From: Limnohabitans sp. 63ED37-2
GTDB taxonomy: Bacteria > Pseudomonadota > Gammaproteobacteria > Burkholderiales > Burkholderiaceae_C
Direction: 5' to 3'
NCBI RefSeq assembly: GCF_001412535.1
Contig: NZ_CP011774.1
Span: forward strand, 429,501 to 493,500
Length of the DNA: 64,000 nucleotides
The translations under genes were made by a program, and so were the position numbers. This document shows positions 41,571 through 50,571 of this stretch, piece after piece. Every line of letters begins with the position of its first letter. Within the stretch, counting starts at the first letter, position 1. Below the pieces are notes generated by a model. That model was given only the letters and a program-made list of their open reading frames with translations, was not told where the DNA came from and searched no databases.

Positions 41571-43043
41571 ATGACCCAAGTCACCAACACCGTGCGCTTT
41601 GTGCTCGACGGCCGCATTGTCGAAGCCCAAGGCGAGCGCCGTACCACCACCGTTCTGGACTATCTGCGCGAGGAGCTGCACCGCACTGGCACCAAAGAGG
41701 GCTGCGCTGAAGGCGATTGTGGCGCTTGTGTGGTCATGGTGGGTGAGCTCAATGCTGCAGGAACGGGTGTGGACTATGTGGCCACCAATGCTTGTATTCA
41801 ATTGTTACCTTCGCTGGATGGTAAATCTGTCAAAACCGTCGAGAGCCTGAAAAAAGCCGACGGCACGCTGCACCCGGTGCAGGAAGAGATGATCAAGTGC
41901 CATGGTTCGCAGTGCGGCTTTTGCACGCCCGGCATCGTGATGAGCCTGGTGAACTTGGTGCAGGTCTTGCCCATGCCCAACCGCCAGCAGATCACCGATT
42001 CGCTCAGCGGCAACCTTTGCCGCTGCACCGGTTACAAGCCGATCATCGAATCGGCAACCAAGGCCTGCGCCAAGCCCGAGGCCTTGAAGCTGGACGACAG
42101 CGCCGATGTGCCGCTGCTCAAAGAAATCCAACGCGCCAAAGTGCCCACGCTCAGCCTGGACGGCGACATCATTGTGCAGCCCGTGGTGCGCACCCGCAAA
42201 GGCAACGAATTCGTCTCGCCTGCCACCTTGGCCGAAGTGGCCGACTATTTGGTCAAGAACCCCACCACCACGCTCTTGGCAGGCAGCACCGAAATCGGTC
42301 TGCAGGTGAACAAGCAGTTCAGCCGTCCTGACCACATCATGTATTTGGGCAACGTCAAAGAACTGCGCCAAGTGACCGAGACCGCCAGCGCCTGGCGCAT
42401 TGGCGCGGCCGTGTCGCTCACCCAAGTCGAAATGCTGGTGTCCCAGGCTTACCCCGACTTCACCGAAGTGCTGCGCCGCTTTGGCTCGCCCCCCATCCGA
42501 TCCACCGCCACGCTGGCGGGCAACATCGCCAACGGTTCACCCATTGGCGACACCATGCCTTGCCTGATGACGCTGGGTGCCAGCTTGGTGCTGCGCCGTG
42601 GCGACAAGACACGCAAGGTGCTGCTGGACAACTTCTACACCGGCATGAAGAAAAACGTGATGGAGCCCGGTGAGTTCATCGAAGCTGTGGAATTGCCCAA
42701 GCCCGTGGCTGGACAAGTGTTCCGCGCCCACAAGGTGAGCAAGCGTTTTGAGCAAGACATCTCGGCCACCTGCGCGGCCATCAACTACACGCTGAAAGAC
42801 GGCAAGTTGAGCGGTGTGAAATTGGCTTACAACGGCTTGGCTCCATCGCCTTGCCGTGCCCCTAAGCTGGAAGCCGTGCTGGAGGGCAAGTCGCCTTCGG
42901 ACGTGAAAGCCTCCGATCTGGACGCCGCCATTGCCGCCAGCTTCACCGCCCGCGACGGTCTGCGTGCCACATGGGCCTACCGCGCCTTGGTCGCCCGCAA
43001 CCTGGTGCTTGAATTCATTGAAGAACAGAAAGAGGTGGCTTGA
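41571..43043 (+). CDS. xdhA: Xanthine dehydrogenase, FeS/FAD subunit
   Basis: 490 residues. A plant-type [2Fe-2S] domain (C45, C50, C53, C75), the second helical [2Fe-2S] domain (C115, C118, C150, C152 in CGFCTPG and CRCTGY), then an FAD domain (from about 195, with LLAGSTEIGLQVNK and GNIANGSPIGDTMP) and the C-terminal CO-dehydrogenase flavoprotein domain. It passes electrons from the molybdenum site to NAD. It directly abuts xdhB. Confidence 0.96.
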   Translation: MTQVTNTVRFVLDGRIVEAQGERRTTTVLDYLREELHRTGTKEGCAEGDCGACVVMVGELNAAGTGVDYVATNACIQLLPSLDGKSVKTVESLKKADGTLHPVQEEMIKCHGSQCGFCTPGIVMSLVNLVQVLPMPNRQQITDSLSGNLCRCTGYKPIIESATKACAKPEALKLDDSADVPLLKEIQRAKVPTLSLDGDIIVQPVVRTRKGNEFVSPATLAEVADYLVKNPTTTLLAGSTEIGLQVNKQFSRPDHIMYLGNVKELRQVTETASAWRIGAAVSLTQVEMLVSQAYPDFTEVLRRFGSPPIRSTATLAGNIANGSPIGDTMPCLMTLGASLVLRRGDKTRKVLLDNFYTGMKKNVMEPGEFIEAVELPKPVAGQVFRAHKVSKRFEQDISATCAAINYTLKDGKLSGVKLAYNGLAPSPCRAPKLEAVLEGKSPSDVKASDLDAAIAASFTARDGLRATWAYRALVARNLVLEFIEEQKEVA

Positions 43044-45404
43044 ATGAACGCTCCTACCCCCATCAAAAACCTGTTGCCTGCTTCTGACGTGCAGCAGGGC
43101 AAAGAGCTGGTGCATGAGTCTGCGCACCTGCATGTGACCGGCTCGGCCACCTACATCGACGACATCCCTGAGCACGCAGGCACTTTGTATGCCGCGCTCA
43201 TCTTGTCGCCCGTGGCGCATGGCGAGTTGATTGGCGACGGCATCGACCGCGCAGCGATATTGAAAGAGCACGGCGTCGTCGCCGTCTACACCGCCAAAGA
43301 CATCCCTGGCGAAAACAATTGCGGTCCCATCATCCATGACGACCCCTTCCTGGCCGCTGGCAAGGTCGAGTTTGTCGGCCAGGCCGTGGCCGTGGTCGTT
43401 GCGCGTGAAATGCTCTATGCCCGCGAAGCCGCCAAAAAAGCCAAGGTGCTGGTGAAAGAACTCACGCCCATCTTGACCATCGAAGAAGCGATGGCGGCGA
43501 GCAGCTTCATCATGCCGCCCAAGGGCATCACGCGTGGTGACGCCGCAGCAGCCATTGCCAACGCGCCCCACAAGATCAAAGGCAGCACCAACACCGGTCA
43601 GCAAGAACAGTTCTATCTGGAAGGCCAGATCACTTATGCGGTGCCCAAGGAAGACGGCCAGCTGACTTTGTATGTGTCGACCCAGCACCCCGACGGCAAC
43701 CAGCGCGAAGCTGCGCATGCCCTGAACCTGCACACCAACGATGTGGAGGTGATCTGCCGCCGCATGGGTGGTGGCTTTGGTGGCAAAGAAGGCAACGCCA
43801 GCATCTTCAGCCAGAGCGCCGCGCTGGCTGCGCACAAGCTGCAAAAGCCCGTCAAACTGCGTGTGAACCGCGACGACGACATGACCATCACCGGCAAGCG
43901 CCATGATTTCCGCATCGACTACGAAGTGGGTTTTGACGACAACGGCCGCGTTTTGGGTGCCAACATCACACTCATGTCGCGCTGCGGCTACAGCACCGAC
44001 TACTCCGGCCCTGTGAACGACCGCGCTTGCCTGCACATCGACAACACCTACCACCTGCCTGCACTCAAGCTGGTCAGCCACCGCTGCAAAACCAACACAC
44101 AAAGCGCTACAGCTTTCCGTGGCTTTGGTGGCCCACAAGGCATGTTTGGCATCGAAACAGTGATGGACGAGATTGCGATGACTCTGGGCAAAGACCCACT
44201 GCAAGTGCGCAAGCTCAACCTGTACAAAGACCCGGCCATCAGCGGCACGCCCGACACCATGACCACCCAATACAACCAGCTCATTGAAGACTGGGTGGGT
44301 GACAAGGTGATCGACCAGGTCGAACGCGAATCCAACTACGCCGAGCGTCGCGCTCAGGTGCAGGCCTTCAACGCCAAGAGCAAAACCCGCAAGCGCGGCA
44401 TGGCGCTGGTGCCCCTGAAGTTCGGCATCAGCTTCACGGCCACGCACCTGAACCAAGGCGGCGCATTGCTGGTGGTTTACATGGACGGCTCGGTGAGCTG
44501 CAATCACGGCGGCACCGAAATGGGCCAGGGCCTGAACACCAAGATGGCGCAGGTCTGTGCCGATGGTTTGGGCATAAGCGTGGACCATGTGCGCATCACC
44601 GCGACCGATTCGCAAAAAGTGCCCAACGCTTCGGCCACCTCGGCGTCGAGCGGTGCTGACATCAACGGCGCAGCCATCATGAACGCCACAGCGCAAATGC
44701 GCGAGCGCCTCAAACCCGTGGCGGCCCGCATGCTGGGATGCGCCGCTGAAGAGGTGAACTTTGCAAACAATGAAGTTCACGGTGGCGGCAAATCCGTCAA
44801 GTGGGCCGATGTGACCAAGCAAGCGTACATGGAACGTGTGGGCCTCTCTGTCACGGGCTTCTACATGACGCCCGAAATCAAATACGACTTCGCGACCCTG
44901 AATGGCCGTGCTTTCTATTACTACTGCTACGGCGCGGCCGTCAGCGAAGTGGAAATCGACACCCGCACGGGCGAATGGTGGCTCAAGGCCGTGGACATCG
45001 TGCACGACGTGGGCCGCAGCATCAACCCCGCATTGGACAAAGGCCAGATCGAAGGCGCCTATGTGCAAGGCATGGGCTGGCTCACCATGGAAGAGTGCAT
45101 TTGGGACAAGAAGGGCAAGCTGCTCACGCATGGCCCCAGCACTTACAAAATCCCGGTGGCGGGCGACATTCCAGAGCACTTCAATGTGACCCTGTTCGAC
45201 AACGCTAACTTGAAGCCCACGCCTTTCAACAGCAAGGCCACGGGCGAGCCGCCTTTGATGTTGGGCTTGTCGGCCTTCTTTGCCTTGCGCGATGCCGTGG
45301 CGGCCAGCGCCGACCACAAAGCCGTGGTCTACATGGATGCCCCGGCCACGCCCGAGCGCATCCTGATGGCTTGCGAGAAAGCCAAGGCCACTGCAGGGCT
45401 GTGA
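43044..45404 (+). CDS. xdhB: Xanthine dehydrogenase, molybdenum subunit
   Basis: 786 residues, right for the family. The substrate/Moco region includes GQEQFYLEGQI, MGGGFGGKEGNAS, AFRGFGGPQGMFGIE with the catalytic Arg, and GTEMGQGLNTKM; a late KATGEPPLMLGLSAFFAL carries the catalytic Glu. It oxidises hypoxanthine and xanthine to urate. It begins one base after the xdhA stop. XdhC is needed for sulfurated cofactor insertion; the corresponding gene is 5 kb downstream. No anomaly. Confidence 0.97.
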   Translation: MNAPTPIKNLLPASDVQQGKELVHESAHLHVTGSATYIDDIPEHAGTLYAALILSPVAHGELIGDGIDRAAILKEHGVVAVYTAKDIPGENNCGPIIHDDPFLAAGKVEFVGQAVAVVVAREMLYAREAAKKAKVLVKELTPILTIEEAMAASSFIMPPKGITRGDAAAAIANAPHKIKGSTNTGQQEQFYLEGQITYAVPKEDGQLTLYVSTQHPDGNQREAAHALNLHTNDVEVICRRMGGGFGGKEGNASIFSQSAALAAHKLQKPVKLRVNRDDDMTITGKRHDFRIDYEVGFDDNGRVLGANITLMSRCGYSTDYSGPVNDRACLHIDNTYHLPALKLVSHRCKTNTQSATAFRGFGGPQGMFGIETVMDEIAMTLGKDPLQVRKLNLYKDPAISGTPDTMTTQYNQLIEDWVGDKVIDQVERESNYAERRAQVQAFNAKSKTRKRGMALVPLKFGISFTATHLNQGGALLVVYMDGSVSCNHGGTEMGQGLNTKMAQVCADGLGISVDHVRITATDSQKVPNASATSASSGADINGAAIMNATAQMRERLKPVAARMLGCAAEEVNFANNEVHGGGKSVKWADVTKQAYMERVGLSVTGFYMTPEIKYDFATLNGRAFYYYCYGAAVSEVEIDTRTGEWWLKAVDIVHDVGRSINPALDKGQIEGAYVQGMGWLTMEECIWDKKGKLLTHGPSTYKIPVAGDIPEHFNVTLFDNANLKPTPFNSKATGEPPLMLGLSAFFALRDAVAASADHKAVVYMDAPATPERILMACEKAKATAGL

Positions 45405-45415
45405 CGGCCTGATTG

Positions 45416-45442
45416 GGATGCCTGAAGCGGTTTCAGGCATCC
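45416..45442 (+). terminator. Stem-loop after xdhB
   Basis: Two perfect 11-bp arms (45416-45426 with 45432-45442) around a five-base loop, followed by TGTCATTTTG. A probable terminator with a weak T tract. Confidence 0.7.
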
Positions 45443-45479
45443 TGTCATTTTGATCCCTACAGCCCACAGGAGCAGGCCT

Positions 45480-45668
45480 ATGTCAGACGATCCACGGTGC
45501 TGCGGCACCGGCACTTGCATCATCAACGCCGAAGGCCTGTGCTGGTGCGGCCAGCGCTGGGATGGCGAGAAGATGTGTTTCATGTCCGAGCCGAAAGACG
45601 GCCGTTCTGCTGGCCAAGGGCAGGCCGATCAGGTCGCTGTGCATGTCCCGCCGGATACAGCCCAATAG
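45480..45668 (+). CDS. Small cysteine-rich protein
   Basis: 62 residues from the ATG at 45480, with AGGAG 7-8 bp upstream. Six cysteines lie within the first 33 residues (C7, C8, C13, C21, C23, C33) in the order CC-x4-C-x7-CxC-x9-C, followed by a Gln/Ala-rich tail. The spacing suggests a metal- or FeS-binding site. No signal peptide. I recall similar uncharacterised small proteins in Burkholderiales, but no function. The gene sits between xdhB and an MFS gene 27 bp downstream. Confidence 0.7.
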   Translation: MSDDPRCCGTGTCIINAEGLCWCGQRWDGEKMCFMSEPKDGRSAGQGQADQVAVHVPPDTAQ

Positions 45669-45695
45669 CCTTCAATCGTCCAAACTGGGGACACC

Positions 45696-46907
45696 ATGCT
45701 GACCCCCATTTCCCCAGAAACCCCGACAGACCACTCCCCCGTGGTGCGCGGTTTGCTCAACATCGCACACGCGCTGGACCATTTGTTCTTGCTGATTTTT
45801 GCGGCAGCGGTCAGCACCATCGCCCTCGACATGGGCCTGGCCCAGTGGCAAGACCTCATGCCTTACGGTGCGGGCGCATTTTTCATGTTCGGCCTGGGCT
45901 CTTTGCCCGCCGGGCGCTTGGGCGATTTGTGGGGTCGCCGAAGCATGATGCTGGTCTTCTTTTTTGGCATTGGCGCGGCTTCCATCCTCACGGCTTTTGC
46001 GCAAACGCCTTGGCAGTTGGCCGCATGCTTGACGCTGATCGGTGTGTTCGCCTCCATCTACCACCCCGTGGGCATTCCCATGCTGCTGGAGCGCTCGTCC
46101 AACCCGGGCGCGACCATTGGCTTTAATGGTCTGGCCGGTAACCTGGGCGTAGCGGTCGCGGCCTTGCTCACGGGGTTTTTGATTCAGTGGCAAGGCTGGC
46201 GGGCGGCTTTTGTTGTGCCGGGATTGGTGGCACTGGCGTGCGGCTGGCTGTTTGCACGCGCCTGCCCTCAAGAGGGCTCCAAGCCTTCTCAGCGCAAGGG
46301 CGGCGCCAAGGTGAGCCTGCCCGCGCCCCTGTTGATGCGGGCCATGGTGGTCATGACGGCAGCGGCCGTCACCAGCAGTGTGTTGTTCAATTTCACAACC
46401 AATGGCAACGGCCCCTTGCTGGCCGAGCGCTTTGCGGGCGTGATGGAAGACCCGGCCGCTTTGGGTCTGTTGCTGGCCTTGGTCTACGCCGTGGCTTCGG
46501 TGGCCCAAGTGGTGGTGGGGCACCTGATCAACCGTTTCCCACTCAAGCGCTTTTTCATGTGCATGGTGATGGCGCAGATCCCCATGCTGCTGCTGGCCTC
46601 GCAGGCGCAGGGCTGGTGGTTGTTTGCGGCGCTCATTGGGGTGATGGTGTTCATCTTCGGGGCCATCCCCTTCACCGATTTCATGATCGCCCGTTATGTC
46701 GACGACCGCCTGCGCTCGCGCGTGTCGGGCATGCGCTTGGGCGTGTCGTTCGCGGTCAGTTCTTTGTCGGTCTGGGCCTTGGGGCCGGTGGTCAAAGCCA
46801 TGGGCTTTGGCAGCTCGCTCATGCTGCTGGCGGGTTTTTCGGTGGTCACCACCCTGATATTGACTTTGCTGCCCAGCGCGTCCCACGAGCAGCAAACACC
46901 CGCTTAA
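45696..46907 (+). CDS. Major facilitator superfamily transporter
   Basis: 403 residues, 12 predicted helices. Motif A-like GSLPAGRLGDLWGRRSMM is between helices 2 and 3, and the helix 4-5 region is ASIYHPVGIPMLLERS, resembling the fosmidomycin-resistance/antibiotic and sugar-exporter groups. It starts 27 bp after the Cys-rich gene and may be co-transcribed with it. Substrate unknown. Confidence 0.82.
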   Translation: MLTPISPETPTDHSPVVRGLLNIAHALDHLFLLIFAAAVSTIALDMGLAQWQDLMPYGAGAFFMFGLGSLPAGRLGDLWGRRSMMLVFFFGIGAASILTAFAQTPWQLAACLTLIGVFASIYHPVGIPMLLERSSNPGATIGFNGLAGNLGVAVAALLTGFLIQWQGWRAAFVVPGLVALACGWLFARACPQEGSKPSQRKGGAKVSLPAPLLMRAMVVMTAAAVTSSVLFNFTTNGNGPLLAERFAGVMEDPAALGLLLALVYAVASVAQVVVGHLINRFPLKRFFMCMVMAQIPMLLLASQAQGWWLFAALIGVMVFIFGAIPFTDFMIARYVDDRLRSRVSGMRLGVSFAVSSLSVWALGPVVKAMGFGSSLMLLAGFSVVTTLILTLLPSASHEQQTPA

Positions 46908-47123
46908 AAGAGGGTTTCTGATCTGACACAACACCCTTATTTGGGGCGGTTTTTCAGGGGTTTTCGGCCCGATTGCGTCAATAATGGCCGCCCACTGCAG
47001 GCGGTCATCGGGATCAGGTGTCCGGGTGCTGTCCAGCACCTGGCGTTCAAGTGGACCCTGGTGGGTCCTCAGCCCCCCGCCTGGCCAGTCAACCTGTTGC
47101 ATTTCAGCCCCCCAAGGACCCTC

Positions 47124-48887
47124 ATGAGCTTGACCCCAGACCCCACGAGCGCCGTGCGCCCGTGGCAAGCGGTTTACCCCCAAGTGGGCATTGCCCCAGT
47201 TTTGCCTGCGCCCGAACACCAGAGCCTGGCGCATTTGATCCACGACCACTGCGTCCGCTGGGCGCGTGACAGCCAAGCCAAGGCGGCTTTCACTTGTGTG
47301 GTGCCCAACGGCATGAACGGCAGTTTGAGTTTTGCGCAGGTGGATGCTTTGTCGGACGCGTTTGCAGGCTACCTGCGTGGTACTTTGGGTTTGGCCCGGG
47401 GCGACCGTGTGGCGGTGCAGTTGCCCAACAGCCTGCCCTATCCGGTGGTGGCTTTTGGTGTGCTCAAGGCTGGGTGTGTGCTGGTCAACACCAACCCGCT
47501 CTATACCGTGAGCGAAATGGTGCACCAGTTCAACAACAGCCAGGCCAAGGCCTTGGTGGTGGTCGACATGTTTGCCGACAAGTTGCCCGAGGTGCTGGCG
47601 AAAACAGGTGTGAAACACATTGTGCTGGCAGGCGTGCCCGAGTTTTTTCCGGCGATTCCGCGCGGCATCATCCGCGGCGTGCAAAAGGTTTGGAGCAAAG
47701 TGCTGCCGCCTGTGACGGTGCCACACGTGCGCCTGCAGGCAGCCCTGGCCCAGGGCCGCGCCACGTTGGCCCAGCAGCCTGCCAGGGGCTATTGGCAAGA
47801 TTTGCAGCCACACGATTTGGCCTTGCTGCAATACACCGGGGGCACCACGGGCGTGAGCAAGGGCGCGATGATCAGTCACGGTAATTTGCTGCGCAACGTG
47901 CAGCAGATGCTGGCCATGGGCTCGACCCACATGACCCCCGGCCAAGAGTGCGTGCTGACGGCGCTGCCGCTGTACCACATCTTCGCGTTCACGGCCAATT
48001 TGCTGGGCTTCCTGGCCATCGGTGCGCACAATATTTTGGTGCCCAGCCCGCGCCCAGTGCAAAACCTGCAACGCGCTGTCGAAAACTACCCGCTGACTTG
48101 GATGACGGGTGTGAACACCTTGTTCAATGGCCTGCTCAATGAAGAGTGGTTTTTGGCTTACCCGCCCAAGCACCTGAAGGCCTCGATCGCAGGCGGCACC
48201 GCCTTGCACAGCGCCGTGGCCCAGCGCTGGCGCGAAGTCACCGGCACCCCCATTGCCGAAGGTTATGGCCTGACCGAAACATCGCCTGTGGTGAGCTTCA
48301 ACCCGCTCAGCGGCGAGCCGCGTGTGGGCAGCATCGGCATCCCCGCCCCGGGCACCGATGTGCGCTTGGTGTCGGAAGCCGGGCAAGACGTGCCCGTGGG
48401 CGAGCCCGGTGAGATCTGGGTGCGCGGCCCCCAGGTCATGCAAGGCTATTGGCAAAACGAGGCCGAAACCGCCAAGGCGATGCAGGACGGTTGGTTTGCG
48501 ACGGGTGACATCGGGGTGATGGATGCCGAGGGCTTTTTCCGCATCGTGGATCGCAAGAAAGACATGGTGTTGGTCTCGGGCTTCAACGTTTATCCCAACG
48601 AGGTGGAAGATGTGATCGCGCAGATGGATGCGGTGTTGGAAGTGGCGGTGGTCGGCACGCCCGACGAGCGCACGGGCGAGGCGGTTCGTGCTTATGTGGT
48701 GCCCAACCCCGACCATGCGGGGCAGCTGCGCACCGAAGACGTGTTGGCGCACTGCAAACAACACCTGGCGGCCTACAAGCGGCCCAGCTCGGTGGTGTTG
48801 CGCGATGAGTTGCCCAAATCCCCGATTGGCAAGGTGCTGCGCAAGGACCTGAAAGCCGAAGTCAAAAATGAATTCAAACGGGCCTGA
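47124..48887 (+). CDS. fadD: Long-chain fatty acyl-CoA synthetase
   Basis: 587 residues from the ATG at 47124, preceded by AAGGA. The adenylation core motifs are YTGGTTGVSKGAM (P-loop, near 237-249), GYGLTETSPV, DGWFATGDIGVMD and DRKKDMVLVSGFNVYPNEVED (A8), with C-terminal catalytic Lys in PKSPIGKVLRK. The length and FNVYPNEVEDV signature match FadD-type enzymes that activate fatty acids for beta-oxidation. It overlaps nothing and is followed 20 bp later by the BASS gene. Confidence 0.9.
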   Translation: MSLTPDPTSAVRPWQAVYPQVGIAPVLPAPEHQSLAHLIHDHCVRWARDSQAKAAFTCVVPNGMNGSLSFAQVDALSDAFAGYLRGTLGLARGDRVAVQLPNSLPYPVVAFGVLKAGCVLVNTNPLYTVSEMVHQFNNSQAKALVVVDMFADKLPEVLAKTGVKHIVLAGVPEFFPAIPRGIIRGVQKVWSKVLPPVTVPHVRLQAALAQGRATLAQQPARGYWQDLQPHDLALLQYTGGTTGVSKGAMISHGNLLRNVQQMLAMGSTHMTPGQECVLTALPLYHIFAFTANLLGFLAIGAHNILVPSPRPVQNLQRAVENYPLTWMTGVNTLFNGLLNEEWFLAYPPKHLKASIAGGTALHSAVAQRWREVTGTPIAEGYGLTETSPVVSFNPLSGEPRVGSIGIPAPGTDVRLVSEAGQDVPVGEPGEIWVRGPQVMQGYWQNEAETAKAMQDGWFATGDIGVMDAEGFFRIVDRKKDMVLVSGFNVYPNEVEDVIAQMDAVLEVAVVGTPDERTGEAVRAYVVPNPDHAGQLRTEDVLAHCKQHLAAYKRPSSVVLRDELPKSPIGKVLRKDLKAEVKNEFKRA

Positions 48888-48907
48888 GCGCCACAGCGGA
48901 GTTGTAC

Positions 48908-49819
48908 ATGGTCACCGAATTTGAAACCAAACTGCTGGGCGTGATGATGATGGTCATCATGATGGGCATGGGCGCATCGCTCACCTGGCGCGATTTTTTG
49001 ATCGCCTTTCGCAAGCCCAAGGGTGTGCTGGTAGGCGTGTTGTGCCAGTACGGCATCATGCCCCTCTTGGGCTTTGCCATGGCCATGCTGCTGGACTTGC
49101 CAGCCGCGTTGGCGGTGGGCCTGATCCTGATGGCTTGTATGCCCGGAGGCACCACCTCCAACATCTTCACCTACTTCAGCAAAGGCGTGCTGGCGCTGTC
49201 CATCATGATGACCAGCGTGTCCACCTTGGTGGCGCTGGTCATGGTGCCGGCCCTGCTGGAGTTTTATTCGCAAGCAGCCGGCATCAGCGGTGACTTCAAG
49301 ATCCCGGCCAGCAACGTGGCGCAGGTGCTGATGGTGCTCTTGGTGCCCACCCTGATCGGCATGGCGTTGCGCAAGATGAGCCCCAACATCGGTGCCACCA
49401 TCGAGTTGCTCGGGGGCTTTTTGGGCATCTTGGTGATTTTGTTCTTGGTGGTGACCTGGATCCCACGCAACCACCAGTTGTTGGCCACCACATCCTTGAC
49501 CGTTTATTTCGCGGCCATTGGCTTGGGCCTGTTTGGCATGGCCTTGGGTTATGGTTTGTCGCGCTTGCTGCGCCAAGATGCCAATCGCAGCCGAACCATT
49601 GCACTGGAAACCGGTATTCAGAATGGCCCCTTGGCCGTGCTGATCGTGACGCTGAGCTTTGCAGGCACGATGCAGCAAGACATTTTGTTGATCCCGGTGT
49701 TGTATTCGCTGTTCATCGTGATCAGCAGCAGTTTGGTGACCTTGGTCTTTCGGCGCCGCAGTGACCGGGAGGCCTTGGCCCGCGACAAGGCCAAAGCGGG
49801 GCAGTTGGTTTCGGCCTGA
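48908..49819 (+). CDS. Bile acid:sodium symporter (BASS) family transporter
   Basis: 303 residues from the ATG at 48908, with GGAG 6 bp upstream. Ten hydrophobic segments; signature MPLLGFAMAML, ACMPGGTTSNIFTYFSKG (crossing motif near helix 4) and ETGIQNGPLAVLIV (helix 9 crossing). BASS members carry organic anions such as pantoate, pyruvate or bile acids with sodium. Co-transcription with fadD is likely. Confidence 0.87.
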   Translation: MVTEFETKLLGVMMMVIMMGMGASLTWRDFLIAFRKPKGVLVGVLCQYGIMPLLGFAMAMLLDLPAALAVGLILMACMPGGTTSNIFTYFSKGVLALSIMMTSVSTLVALVMVPALLEFYSQAAGISGDFKIPASNVAQVLMVLLVPTLIGMALRKMSPNIGATIELLGGFLGILVILFLVVTWIPRNHQLLATTSLTVYFAAIGLGLFGMALGYGLSRLLRQDANRSRTIALETGIQNGPLAVLIVTLSFAGTMQQDILLIPVLYSLFIVISSSLVTLVFRRRSDREALARDKAKAGQLVSA

Positions 49820-49854
49820 TACCTGCTGCGGGAAGTTTTGCCCGCTGACCATGC

Positions 49855-49878
49855 AACGCCCACTGCGGTGGGCGTTTT
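49855..49878 (+). terminator. Terminator after the BASS transporter gene
   Basis: AACGCCCAC (49855-49863), a TGCG loop and GTGGGCGTT (49868-49876) followed by TT. On the minus strand it also has AA flanks and could serve the converging lipoprotein gene. Confidence 0.8.
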
Positions 49879-49892
49879 GCTGAGCCCTTGGC

Positions 49893-50474
49893 TCAGTCCT
49901 GGCCTTCGGTCAAGGTGTCGAGCTGGAATTTGCCACTTTGGTGCCAGAGCCACACGTCGGTGTAGGTGACTTGGCTCATGTGCTGAGGCACGGGGTAGGG
50001 CGCTGCGGCTTTGACCATGCGCTCGATTTGTTGCATGACCTGGGGCACGTGCCGGGGCGCACGCATCCATTGCACCGATTTGACCGAGCCGTGGCGGTCG
50101 ATGTCCACGTTGAGCACACCCACCGCTTCCAACATGGGGGGCAGGCGGCCTTTGAAGATGTGTTGGCTGTGCCGGGCATACAGGTGGCTGGCCGCATCTT
50201 TGCGGTAATCCCGGGCGTTGCGTGCGGCCGATTTAACCGGGCCCATGGCGGGTGTAGCGGGCGGGATGACCGCTTGCGTTAGGGCTTCGGGCCGGGTTGC
50301 CGCCGGTTGACTGGGGCTGCCGGGCACTTGGCTGGTGGTGGGGCCAGGTGAGGGTTTGCTGCTGGGCGGGGTGCTGCACCCGCCCAGCCAGCCCAGGCCC
50401 AAGGCGCTCAGGGCCAGCATGGCGCGTGACAAAAACGGGCGGTCCGGGCGCTTGTGCTGGGGTGCCTCTGGCAT
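49893..50474 (-). CDS. Lipoprotein with TonB C-terminal-like domain
   Basis: 193 residues from the ATG at 50474, where AGGAGAGGA lies about 7 bp upstream; a longer frame upstream overlaps xdhC and is spurious. A basic N-terminus and hydrophobic segment end in the lipobox LGGC (Cys near residue 33). A Pro/Ser/Thr-rich linker (about 34-75) leads to a C-terminal domain (about 100-185) with GVLNVDIDRHGSVKSVQWMR, a TonB-box-binding-like fold. It lacks the transmembrane anchor of true TonB and has a lipid anchor instead. Divergent from xdhC. Role unknown, possibly envelope. Confidence 0.75.
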   Translation of the reverse strand: MPEAPQHKRPDRPFLSRAMLALSALGLGWLGGCSTPPSSKPSPGPTTSQVPGSPSQPAATRPEALTQAVIPPATPAMGPVKSAARNARDYRKDAASHLYARHSQHIFKGRLPPMLEAVGVLNVDIDRHGSVKSVQWMRAPRHVPQVMQQIERMVKAAAPYPVPQHMSQVTYTDVWLWHQSGKFQLDTLTEGQD

Positions 50475-50571
50475 GGGTCGGGTCCTCTCCTTGGCATACT
50501 CGGTGTTCGGGCGTGATTGTGGCATTGGACACGGGCCTTGGCGAGTAACAAATTGACAAAGGGGTGCGTGT

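Noticed and set aside
42537..45467. 976-codon open frame on the minus strand opposite xdhAB
   Set aside because: A shadow of the codon bias of xdhB (GC-rich third positions). The plus-strand gene has all catalytic motifs.
45672..48764. 1030-codon open frame on the minus strand opposite the MFS and fadD genes
   Set aside because: It runs against two clear genes, is His/Gln-rich in the manner of antisense of hydrophobic GC-rich genes, and shows no domain.
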